From: Streptococcus pasteurianus
GTDB taxonomy: Bacteria; Bacillota; Bacilli; Lactobacillales; Streptococcaceae
Reading direction: 5' to 3'
Length of the DNA: 64,000 nucleotides
NCBI RefSeq assembly: GCF_004843545.1
Contig: NZ_CP039457.1
Location: 772,501-836,500 of the forward strand
Shown here: positions 57,422-64,000 of the stretch, one piece after another
Layout: the number at the start of each line of letters is the position of its first letter
Position numbering within the stretch: the first letter of the stretch is position 1
The notes under the pieces: model-generated
The model's input: the letters and a program-made list of their open reading frames with translations, nothing else
Told to the model about the DNA's origin: nothing
Database searches by the model: none
Program-made: the position numbers and the translations under genes

Positions 57422-57964
57422 TTATTTCCAAGTTGCGTTTTCGTAGGAAACAGTGACAGGGGTATCGTCACTTACAAGATAAACATCAACAATAGTTGCT
57501 TTTTGACCTGCTGTTAAGCCATCAATAGATTGGGTTGAAACATTTGTAAATGTGTAATCCAAGGTTTTACCTTCAGAATCTAAAACAGTCCATCCACCTA
57601 AATCAATATAATCTGAACTTGTATTCTCTACTATTGTTGTAACAACAAGTGCTTTTTTACCTTCAAATTTACTATATTCTTCCTCTGGATATCCTTCTTT
57701 TAAGTCAATATTTTCATCTATAACAGGTTTCTGTATTGTCATTTTTAAACCTGTTGATTCATATCCAGTAACATGCATATCAGCTTCAGTGAAAGTGTAA
57801 CTTTCGTCAAATGAAAGGTTGTGAGATGTCTCCTCTTTACTAGAGCTTGATTCTTCGATAACCTCAATAGAAGTCGTAGTTGTTTCTTCATCTGAGGTAT
57901 TTGAGCAAGCAACAAGTGTAGTAGCAGAAAGGAGCAATACTCCTCCTAATAACATTTTTTTCAT
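57422..57964 (-). CDS. Secreted lipoprotein with DUF4352/DUF5067-like domain
   Basis: 180 aa. Signal peptide with lipobox LVAC (Cys 20), so it is lipidated and surface-anchored. A Ser/Glu/Thr-rich linker (about 24-48) leads to an immunoglobulin-like beta domain with LVVTTIVENTSSDYIDLGGW, typical of DUF4352/DUF5067-type proteins. Function unknown. The downstream side faces the lplA terminator. Confidence 0.75.
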   Translation of the reverse strand: MKKMLLGGVLLLSATTLVACSNTSDEETTTTSIEVIEESSSSKEETSHNLSFDESYTFTEADMHVTGYESTGLKMTIQKPVIDENIDLKEGYPEEEYSKFEGKKALVVTTIVENTSSDYIDLGGWTVLDSEGKTLDYTFTNVSTQSIDGLTAGQKATIVDVYLVSDDTPVTVSYENATWK

Positions 57965-58021
57965 TAAAAATTCTCCATTCAGCTTTTAACGTGGTTCAGT
58001 TTTTTTGCACGTTTTCCTAAT

Positions 58022-58330
58022 TTAGTCTAAGTAGTGCGTGTGTTTGGTAATCCATTGTTGCAATTTAATATTAAGCCAGAATGAGTAGATACCGATTGTA
58101 ATGATAGTTAAAATGAGCCACTTAATCCAATTGCCAAAGAGTTGTGTGGCTGTTCCGTCAAAGGCTAGACGGTGTCCGTCAATAACAGTATGTTGGACTT
58201 TCCAGTTTATCATGATACAAATGCCCCAAGGTGCGCAGATTCCAAGGGTTAAAATGGTAATCAACCCAGCTAAAATACTGTGTCCAACGTAACTTAATAA
58301 ACCACCGTCAAAATAACTTTCTCGTTTCAT
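58022..58330 (-). CDS. Small membrane protein, DUF898/YjgN-like
   Basis: 102 aa. Two strongly hydrophobic regions (SILAGLITILTLGICAPWGICIMI; WIKWLILTIITIGIYSFWL) around a polar loop DGHRLAFDGTATQLF. The phrase GHRLAFDGTA and the WxxWxKWxxLTIITIGIYxFW ending are typical of DUF898-type proteins. Function unknown. GGAGAT precedes the minus-strand start. Confidence 0.75.
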   Translation of the reverse strand: MKRESYFDGGLLSYVGHSILAGLITILTLGICAPWGICIMINWKVQHTVIDGHRLAFDGTATQLFGNWIKWLILTIITIGIYSFWLNIKLQQWITKHTHYLD

Positions 58331-58481
58331 CCTATATATCTCCTTTGTATTTAAACGATTGTTTTACGCAAAAACGTTATTAGTGTAGCATATTGAAAAT
58401 GGCTATGCAAGATGATATGAGCAAAAACAAAAACCACCAAAGTTTGTATTTTAGCGGTTATTATTGTGGTGAAAAATATTA

Positions 58482-59351
58482 TTATTTTTCGATTTCTTCA
58501 CGCATTATTTTGAGAAATTGTTTGGTACTTGGGGATAGCGTGTTTTGTTTTTTCCAGAGAATTTGCAGGGTGTCGTGATTATTTTCAGCAAATGGAACAA
58601 AGGTTAAGTCGCTATCTGGATATGAGGTGTCGATAATGTTGCCAAGGCAAAGGGCGATTCCCACACCAGCTTTGACGAGAAGTGAAGCATTATAGAGCAG
58701 ATTATAGGTTGCAACAATACGATAATCTCCTAAACCGGCCAATGCGCTAGGTTCTGTACTCGTTTGAGCAGAAGTGATAAGTGGGTAAGCCAGAGCATCA
58801 GTGAGGCTTGGCTTTTCAATCAGCGTCAACGGATGTCCTTTAGGAACCAAGGCTCCCCAGCGGTCGCGGTTGTCAAGGGCTAGGTGATTGTATTTTTTGA
58901 TATCGTAACTGCCAATGGTAATTCCCAAGTCATAAACGCCTTTATTTAAATGTTCGAGAATGTCATCTGCGTTACCACTGCGAATATGGACACGAATATC
59001 TGGATATTGTTCGGTTAGTGTTTTGATAGCGCGGGCAACAATATCAAGCGACTGACTTTCGGCGGCTCCGATGTAAATATCACCAGCAATGCCATCTGAT
59101 TTTCGAATGTTATTTTCAGTTTTTTCAACCAATGCCAGAATTTCAATGGCACGGTTGTAAAGGTATTGCCCGTCATCGGTCAATTGAATTTCACGGCTAC
59201 CTCGGTGAAATAAAATCGTGTCTAATTCATCTTCTAATTCTTTAATTTGTCGTGAGAGTGTTGGTTGTGTCACGTGCAGAGCGTCAGCTGCATTGGAAAT
59301 GCTTTTGGTCTGCACAATTGTGACAAAATAATTAAGCACACGAATGTCCAT
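58482..59351 (-). CDS. LysR-family transcriptional regulator
   Basis: 289 aa. N-terminal winged HTH (MDIRVLNYFVTIVQTKSISN, then AADALHVTQPTLSRQIKELE) and a substrate-binding domain starting near residue 90 (IYIGAAESQSLDIVARAIKT). It is divergent from the DUF3737-patB operon with about 210 bp between starts, the usual LysR arrangement, so that operon is a candidate target; the MerR-type promoter there suggests a second input. Confidence 0.9.
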   Translation of the reverse strand: MDIRVLNYFVTIVQTKSISNAADALHVTQPTLSRQIKELEDELDTILFHRGSREIQLTDDGQYLYNRAIEILALVEKTENNIRKSDGIAGDIYIGAAESQSLDIVARAIKTLTEQYPDIRVHIRSGNADDILEHLNKGVYDLGITIGSYDIKKYNHLALDNRDRWGALVPKGHPLTLIEKPSLTDALAYPLITSAQTSTEPSALAGLGDYRIVATYNLLYNASLLVKAGVGIALCLGNIIDTSYPDSDLTFVPFAENNHDTLQILWKKQNTLSPSTKQFLKIMREEIEK

Positions 59352-59481
59352 AATGTCCTCTTTCTATGCCTTTTAGTTATATAAACTATGTTATATAAGC
59401 ATTTGTCATAGCTATTATATCGTGATAAAGTAACTTTGTAAAATGAAGTGGTTACATGATTAAAAAAATAAACATTAATGC

Positions 59482-59512
59482 TTGACTTTGAGTGGGCTCC
59501 AAGGTGTACACT
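59482..59512 (+). promoter_or_regulatory. MerR-type promoter (19-bp spacer) before DUF3737
   Basis: TTGACT (59482-59487), a 19-bp spacer with the partial dyad TTGAGTGGGCTCCAA, and TACACT (59507-59512). MerR-family activators act on promoters with overlong 19-20 bp spacers containing a dyad. Confidence 0.65.
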
Positions 59513-59562
59513 GAATGGCGTTTCGGTCTTAAAAAAGACTTTGAAAAAATGGAGGGATAAGA

Positions 59563-60423
59563 ATGACAGATATTAATCAAAAATTATTGACAGGAGAACG
59601 TGCCTGTTTTAAAGCAGAAAATATGACCATTACCCAATCAGTATTTGCGGATGGCGAATCACCGTTAAAGGAAAGTCGTCATATTGTTTTGGAAAATAAT
59701 ATTTTCCGTTGGAAATACCCACTTTGGTATTCACGTGATGTCAAAGCACGAAAGATTCAGTTGCTTGACACAGCGCGTTCAGGTATCTGGTACACGCACC
59801 AAATCAATATTTCTGACAGTATCATTCAAGCACCTAAGACATTTCGTTGTAGCTCTGCTATTGTTCTGGAAAATGTCCAAATGCCAAATGCTCAAGAAAG
59901 TCTCTGGTCATGTGAGGATATTAAGTTGACTAATGTTAATATAACGGGTGATTATTTTGGTATGAATAGTAAGCATATCAAGGCGGATAATGTGACGATT
60001 GCAGGAAATTATTGCTTTGACGGTGCTGAAAATATTGAGATTTCAAATAGCACTTTGTTGTCAAAAGATGCTTTTTGGAATTGTAAACACGTGGTTGTGC
60101 GTGATTCGACAATCGTAGGCGAATATCTTGCTTGGAATTCAGAAGATATCACGTTTATCAATTGTACGATTGAAAGCAACCAAGGGCTTTGTTATATGAA
60201 ACACGTGACTTTGGAGAATTGCTAGCTGATTAATTCGGATTTAGTATTTGAATACGTTGAGAATTTGCAGGCAGATATTCATTCTGACATTATTAGTATT
60301 AAAAATCCGATTTCTGGGAACATCACAGCAGATGCCATTGGTGAGATTATTTTTGACGACTCAGAAATCAATGCCAAGCAAACAACCATTTCATTGAGAA
60401 AGGATGTGCTTGAGCGTGCCTAA
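59563..60423 (+). pseudogene. DUF3737 beta-helix protein with internal stop
   Basis: The frame from ATG 59563 (after GGAGG) runs 220 codons to TAG at about 60223 and then continues in the same frame for 66 more codons (LINSDLVFEYVENLQADI... SIKNPISGNITADAIGEIIFDD) to TAA 60421-60423. Both parts belong to one DUF3737 family protein, made of short repeats (ISDSIIQAPKTF, LTNVNITGDYFG, IEISNSTLLSKDAF) that form a right-handed beta-helix. The TAG sits where a sense codon is expected. Either it is a nonsense mutation or the shorter product is still made. Confidence 0.75.
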
Positions 60424-61585
60424 GTATCATTTTGATAAAATTGTCAATCGTCGTAAAGTGAATTCCTATAAATGGGATATTGGTGAGGATGAACTTCCAA
60501 TGTGGGTTGCGGATATGGATTTTGATACGGCGCCAGAAATTAAAAATGCCCTGCAAAAGCGCATTGAGCAGGGCGCCTTTGGCTACAATACTGTGCCAAA
60601 TTCTTTCTTTGAAGCCTATATTTCTTGGTGGCAAAACCGTCATGAATTCACACTTCAAAAAGATTGGTTGATGTTTTGCACGGGAGCCGTTCCTGCCATT
60701 TCATCAATTGTTCGTAAGATGACTAAGCCAAGTGATAAGGTAGTGCTTTTGACGCCTGTTTATAATATTTTTTACAATTCTATTTTGAACAATGGACGAG
60801 AAGTGTTGGAAAGCTCTTTGGTCTATAAGGATGGAAATTATCAGCTTGATTATGATGATTTGGAAAATAAGCTGGCGCAACCCGAGACGACGTTGATGAT
60901 TTTTTGCAATCCCCACAATCCGACAGGTTATGTTTGGACAAAGGCAGAGCTTGATAAAATTGGTCAGCTTTGTTTGAAACATGATGTCCTTATTTTATCA
61001 GACGAAGTGCATTGTGATTTGACACATCCTGATAGCTATTATACGCCGTTTGCATCAGTATCAGAAGAAATCGCAAATATCACTATGACTTGCTTAGCGC
61101 CGTCAAAAGCTTTTAATATTGCTGGCTTGCAAACGTCGGTAATTTCTGTGCCAAATGAAGCCCTTCGTAAACGAGTCAATCGTGGCATCAATACGGACGA
61201 AGTGGCTGAGCCAAATTCTTTTGCCATTCAAGCAACAGAAGCAGCTTTCAATGAAGCAGGGCAATGGTTAGATGAGCTTAACGAGTACTTGGTAAAAAAT
61301 CGTGCGTACTTGATTGAGCAAGTGACAACAACTTTTCCAGAAATCAAAATCGTTCCAGCAAAGGCGACTTATCTCGCTTGGCTGGACTGTTCTGCTATTT
61401 CACAAAATACAACAGCATTATGTGCCTTTATTCGTCAAAAAACAGGTTTAATCCTATCTGACGGTGACATTTTTGGTGGCAATGGTAAACTTTTCATCAG
61501 GTGGAATTACGCTTGCCCGCTTGAAGTGTTAGTTGACGGTGTTGAACGTTTTAAAAAAGCGGTCAAAGAGTACAAGGAGCAATAA
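60416..61585 (+). CDS. PLP-dependent aminotransferase / C-S lyase, PatB/MalY type
   Basis: About 389 aa. PLP class I/II fold: LPMWVADMDFDTAPEIKNAL near the start, FCNPHNPTGYVW, LSDEVHCDL and the PLP-lysine in CLAPSKAFNIAGLQ. This group includes cystathionine beta-lyases (PatB, MalY, Lcd). Start is GTG 60416 or ATG 60404; GTG leaves the GAAAGGA site better spaced. It overlaps the end of the DUF3737 frame, so they are one operon. Confidence 0.88.
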   Translation: MPKYHFDKIVNRRKVNSYKWDIGEDELPMWVADMDFDTAPEIKNALQKRIEQGAFGYNTVPNSFFEAYISWWQNRHEFTLQKDWLMFCTGAVPAISSIVRKMTKPSDKVVLLTPVYNIFYNSILNNGREVLESSLVYKDGNYQLDYDDLENKLAQPETTLMIFCNPHNPTGYVWTKAELDKIGQLCLKHDVLILSDEVHCDLTHPDSYYTPFASVSEEIANITMTCLAPSKAFNIAGLQTSVISVPNEALRKRVNRGINTDEVAEPNSFAIQATEAAFNEAGQWLDELNEYLVKNRAYLIEQVTTTFPEIKIVPAKATYLAWLDCSAISQNTTALCAFIRQKTGLILSDGDIFGGNGKLFIRWNYACPLEVLVDGVERFKKAVKEYKEQ

Positions 61586-62062
61586 ATGAAAAAATTTGGG
61601 TGTTTTATCTTAGTTATGATGCTTTTGGTTTTGTCCGCTTGTAGTAGTGTACAAAATAATCAACAAGCTAAGCAAACACAAACAACAACGACAAGTAAAA
61701 CAGAGGAAGAAAAAATGGTAACAGCTACGGTTAATGGAGAGACATTTACAATCACGTTAAATCAGTCACAAGCAGCGCAGGAATTTTTAAATCTTTTGCC
61801 CCTAACACTTGATATGCGAGATGTAAACGGTAATGAAAAATATGCGGTGCTCAACCAAACATTCACAAACGATGATAAAAAAGTAGGAACGATTCACGCT
61901 GGTGATTTGAAACTATGGTCTGGCGACGGTTTGGTTCTTTTCTATAATGATTTTCCCTCATCTTACCAATATACAGACTTAGGAACGATGTCAGATAGTC
62001 AAGGCTTGGCAGAAGCTCTTGGGTCTGGGGACGTTATTATTACCATTGAGGTCGTCGATTGA
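61586..62062 (+). CDS. Lipoprotein with cyclophilin-like domain
   Basis: 158 aa. Signal peptide with lipobox LSAC (Cys 19) and a Q/T-rich linker (about 24-48), then a cyclophilin-like beta-barrel (TVNGETFTITLNQSQAAQEF, LPLTLDMRDVNGNEKY, TIHAGDLKLWSGDGLVLFY). Such domains (PF18050 group) are common in secreted proteins of lactic bacteria; enzyme activity is not established. It starts 0 nt after the aminotransferase, with AAGGAG inside the latter. Confidence 0.8.
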   Translation: MKKFGCFILVMMLLVLSACSSVQNNQQAKQTQTTTTSKTEEEKMVTATVNGETFTITLNQSQAAQEFLNLLPLTLDMRDVNGNEKYAVLNQTFTNDDKKVGTIHAGDLKLWSGDGLVLFYNDFPSSYQYTDLGTMSDSQGLAEALGSGDVIITIEVVD

Positions 62063-62412
62063 TGCGCTCAATAACAGTAACCATTGCAGAAGGAACATTT
62101 GAGCTTTTCTTAGAAAATAATGCTAGCGCGCAAGCTTTTTCTGAACTTTTGCTACTTGAATTGGAAATGGTTGATGTGAATGGCAATGAGAAATTTTATT
62201 TACTAGCTGACCACCTACCAAACCAAGAACGCTGTTCTTGTTTGATAAAAGCAGGTGATTTATTACTATGTCATACAAATGAATTAACCTTTTTCTATGA
62301 TGATAGTAAAACCTGCTTTAAATACACTTATCTAGGACATGTTAAAGACAGCCAGAATTTCAGAAAAGCCATGACAGGCAAGATAGTCACTGTTATTTTT
62401 GAGGAAAAGTAA
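62062..62412 (+). CDS. Cyclophilin-like domain protein, cytosolic
   Basis: 116 aa from ATG 62062, which overlaps the previous TGA (TGATG). It repeats the fold of the preceding lipoprotein without signal peptide: TVTIAEGTFELFLENNASAQ, LELEMVDVNGNEKFYLLA, CLIKAGDLLLCHTNELTFFY. The pair looks like a duplication with one copy exported and one kept inside. Confidence 0.75.
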   Translation: MRSITVTIAEGTFELFLENNASAQAFSELLLLELEMVDVNGNEKFYLLADHLPNQERCSCLIKAGDLLLCHTNELTFFYDDSKTCFKYTYLGHVKDSQNFRKAMTGKIVTVIFEEK

Positions 62413-62491
62413 GATAGTCTTGACTGCTTCATGAAATTACTGCTTATTTTTGCTATAATGTTTGAAAAAAGAAATGATGGGTGGGCAACCT

Positions 62492-62992
62492 ATGACAAAA
62501 ATGAGACGTCGTGACCGTGAAGTGACTGACTTGACAGAAATCAAAGCTATTGTTGAGAAAAATATGATTTTGCATTTAGGGCTTTTTGATGAGGAATTTC
62601 CTTACGTTATCCCTTTGCATTATGGTTATGAATACCGTGAAGAAACTGACCAGTTTATTTTTTACACACACGGTGCGAGACGAGGGCATAAAATTGATTT
62701 AATCCACCAAAATCCCAATGTTTGTGTTCAGATTGAGGGAGAAGTGGTGCCTGATTACGACTATGATGTGCCTTGTAAATACGGTGCTTTCTTTAGTTCG
62801 TTTATCGGACGTGGAAAAGCAGAGCTTATCGAAGAATCAGAGCAAAAAGCCTACGCCCTTAATCTACTCATGCAGCACCAAGCTGGCAAAATATTTGAAT
62901 TCACCGAAAAAATGACAAAACCAGTCGGCGTGATTAAGATTGTGATTGACCAATATTCCGCCAAAGCTAAGACAATGATGCCTAAAAAATAA
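62492..62992 (+). CDS. Pyridoxamine 5'-phosphate oxidase-related flavoprotein (NimA-like)
   Basis: 166 aa from ATG 62492; in-frame upstream starts at 62462 and 62474 are possible but weaker matches to the family start MRRRDREVTD. Split-barrel FMN-binding fold: ILHLGLFDEEFPYVIPLHYGY, FYTHGARRGHKIDLI, KYGAFFSSFIGRGKAELI. Related to NimA nitroimidazole reductases; the natural substrate is unknown. Promoter -10 TATAAT lies at about 62455-62460 with an upstream TGC. Confidence 0.83.
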   Translation: MTKMRRRDREVTDLTEIKAIVEKNMILHLGLFDEEFPYVIPLHYGYEYREETDQFIFYTHGARRGHKIDLIHQNPNVCVQIEGEVVPDYDYDVPCKYGAFFSSFIGRGKAELIEESEQKAYALNLLMQHQAGKIFEFTEKMTKPVGVIKIVIDQYSAKAKTMMPKK

Positions 62993-62995
62993 TAG

Positions 62996-63031
62996 AAAAA
63001 CAACTAATCTAAAGCAGATTGGTTGTTTTTT
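62996..63031 (+). terminator. Terminator after the flavoprotein gene
   Basis: AAAAACAACTAATCT pairs with AGATTGGTTGTTTTT (one G-T pair), 5-nt loop, then T. Confidence 0.8.
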
Positions 63032-63062
63032 GTTAATAAAGATAAAAAATTGAAAAATTCCC

Positions 63063-63093
63063 TTGACTTGGAGCTAACTCAAAGGTGTAAAGT
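63063..63093 (+). promoter_or_regulatory. MerR-type promoter (19-bp spacer) before MATE gene
   Basis: TTGACT (63063-63068), a 19-bp spacer TGGAGCTAACTCAAAGGTG, and TAAAGT (63088-63093). Its -35, spacer dyad and AAGGTGTA block match the promoter at 59482-59512. Confidence 0.65.
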
Positions 63094-63123
63094 AATAGAT
63101 GACATTAGAAAGAGGAGGAAATT

Positions 63124-64000
63124 ATGGAAAGTAACGTAGTCGCAACACAGCAAAAAACGTATTTTTTTAGTAATCGTGATTTGGCTAAATTGTTTATTCC
63201 TTTGATTATTGAACAAGGGTTGGAATATCTGGTGGGCTTAATCGCCTCGATTTTAGTTTCAAGAGTTGGCGAAGCAGCAGTGTCGGGTGTTTCTCTTGTG
63301 GAGTTTCTCATGGCGCTCTTTATCAGTATTTTTGCCGCTTTTGCAACTGGTGGCGGCATTGTTGCAGGTCAATACTTAGGTGACCGTGATGGTGAAAATG
63401 CTAATAAAGCTATCAATCAATTAGCGAAATTCACTCTTATATTTAGTATCGTGATTACGGTTTTTATTTTTGCCATTAAACCGTTAATTTTAAATCATTT
63501 GTTTGGCTCAATTACGCCAGCAGTTCATGCCCAAGCCGATCGGTATTTTAATATCGTTGCCTTATCGACACCATTTATTGCCATGTATAATTGTGGCGCA
63601 GCGATTTTTAGAACCTTAAACAAATCACGCTTGCCGATGAATATTATGTTGGTCATGAATGGCTTGAATATTTTAATGGGGATTAGTTTGATTTATGGTC
63701 TCGGTTGGGGTGTCGAAGGTGTTGCAGTACCGATTTTGCTATCACGTGTTGGTGCCATGGTGCTAGTTCTTTGGTTTGCACATCACTTGACATCTGAATT
63801 AACTTTGGGAAACTTTTTGCGTGAAAAAGTTGACTGGCAGATGATTAAAAAAGTTCTTGGTATTGGACTACCATTTGGGTTTGAAAATGGCATGTTCTTT
63901 CTTGGTCGCTTGATTGTGTTATCAATTGTGTCTTTATTTGGAACAGCGGCGATAGCAGCTAATTCGGTTGGTGGAACGATTATTATGTTTCAGGCACTTC
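63124..64000 (+). CDS. MATE-family multidrug efflux transporter, 3' end cut by window
   Basis: The first 292 residues are visible. ATG 63124 follows AGAGGAGG. MATE landmarks: LAKLFIPLIIEQGLEYLVGL, ASILVSRVGEAAVSGVSLVE, GGGIVAGQYLGDRDGENANK and, at the start of the second half, IGLPFGFENGMFFLGRL. Transporters of this family export cationic drugs with H+ or Na+. Control by a MerR-type activator is suggested by its promoter. Confidence 0.9.
   Translation, partial: MESNVVATQQKTYFFSNRDLAKLFIPLIIEQGLEYLVGLIASILVSRVGEAAVSGVSLVEFLMALFISIFAAFATGGGIVAGQYLGDRDGENANKAINQLAKFTLIFSIVITVFIFAIKPLILNHLFGSITPAVHAQADRYFNIVALSTPFIAMYNCGAAIFRTLNKSRLPMNIMLVMNGLNILMGISLIYGLGWGVEGVAVPILLSRVGAMVLVLWFAHHLTSELTLGNFLREKVDWQMIKKVLGIGLPFGFENGMFFLGRLIVLSIVSLFGTAAIAANSVGGTIIMFQAL

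Overview
The window looks like a low-GC Firmicute chromosome of the genus Streptococcus, and the gene set (rmlACB, RNase J2, RqcH/FbpA, a four-gene PDH/AoDH cluster with lipoylated E3, catabolic alsS-aldB, kdp) would suit the S. bovis/equinus group. That species-level guess is inference. Most genes read rightward, in short operons separated by clear rho-independent terminators. No tRNA, rRNA, CRISPR array or prophage was seen.

Layout. 1-7.4 kb is core: the end of a NIF3 gene, the dTDP-rhamnose genes rmlA-rmlC-rmlB (with a folded repeat between the rmlB ribosome site and its start codon), an HD-domain protein, a NUDIX hydrolase, an AI-2E-type membrane protein, a TPR protein and a 58-aa membrane peptide. 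7.6-16.1 kb is a complete Kdp potassium system, kdpFABC then kdpDE, including a 29-aa kdpF. 16.1-23.1 kb is patchy accessory DNA: a wrecked group II intron 3' end, a broken and an intact HAD phosphatase, the acetolactate-to-acetoin pair alsS-aldB behind a symmetrical promoter region, and a dead IS3 element whose transposase is fused to an IS110 transposase. 23.4-28.7 kb is a sugar island: mannose-family PTS (B-C-D-A), a GH13 alpha-glucosidase predicted to prefer alpha-1,6 bonds, and an RpiR regulator, led by a perfect CcpA site.

28.8-44.3 kb: an APC permease, RqcH (minus strand), a tryptophan-type ABC importer behind a leader peptide and attenuator, RNase J2, a membrane-anchored matrixin-like protease, an ABC-F protein, and a MarR-controlled heterodimeric ABC exporter. 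44.7-47.8 kb: an RpiR regulator, NanE and a PTS EIICB, probably for N-acetylmannosamine. A group II intron 5' fragment follows its terminator. 48.2-57.3 kb: the 2-oxo acid (pyruvate/acetoin) dehydrogenase genes E1alpha-E1beta-E2-E3, then decayed siderophore-permease genes, an MBL-fold hydrolase, an IS200 remnant and lplA, the lipoate ligase that would serve the lipoyl domains of E2 and E3. 57.4-64 kb: a lipoprotein, a small membrane protein and a LysR regulator on the minus strand; then DUF3737, a PatB/MalY aminotransferase and two cyclophilin-like proteins, a flavin-type oxidase and a MATE transporter cut by the window end. DUF3737 and MATE share a MerR-type promoter with a 19-bp spacer.

How it fits together: carbon flow is the main theme (two PTS loci, alsS-aldB, PDH, lplA), with four possible CcpA sites. 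The least routine signals are the RNA-level controls (Trp leader attenuator, the rmlB SD-to-start fold), the c-di-AMP-type motif in KdpD and the paired MerR-type promoters.
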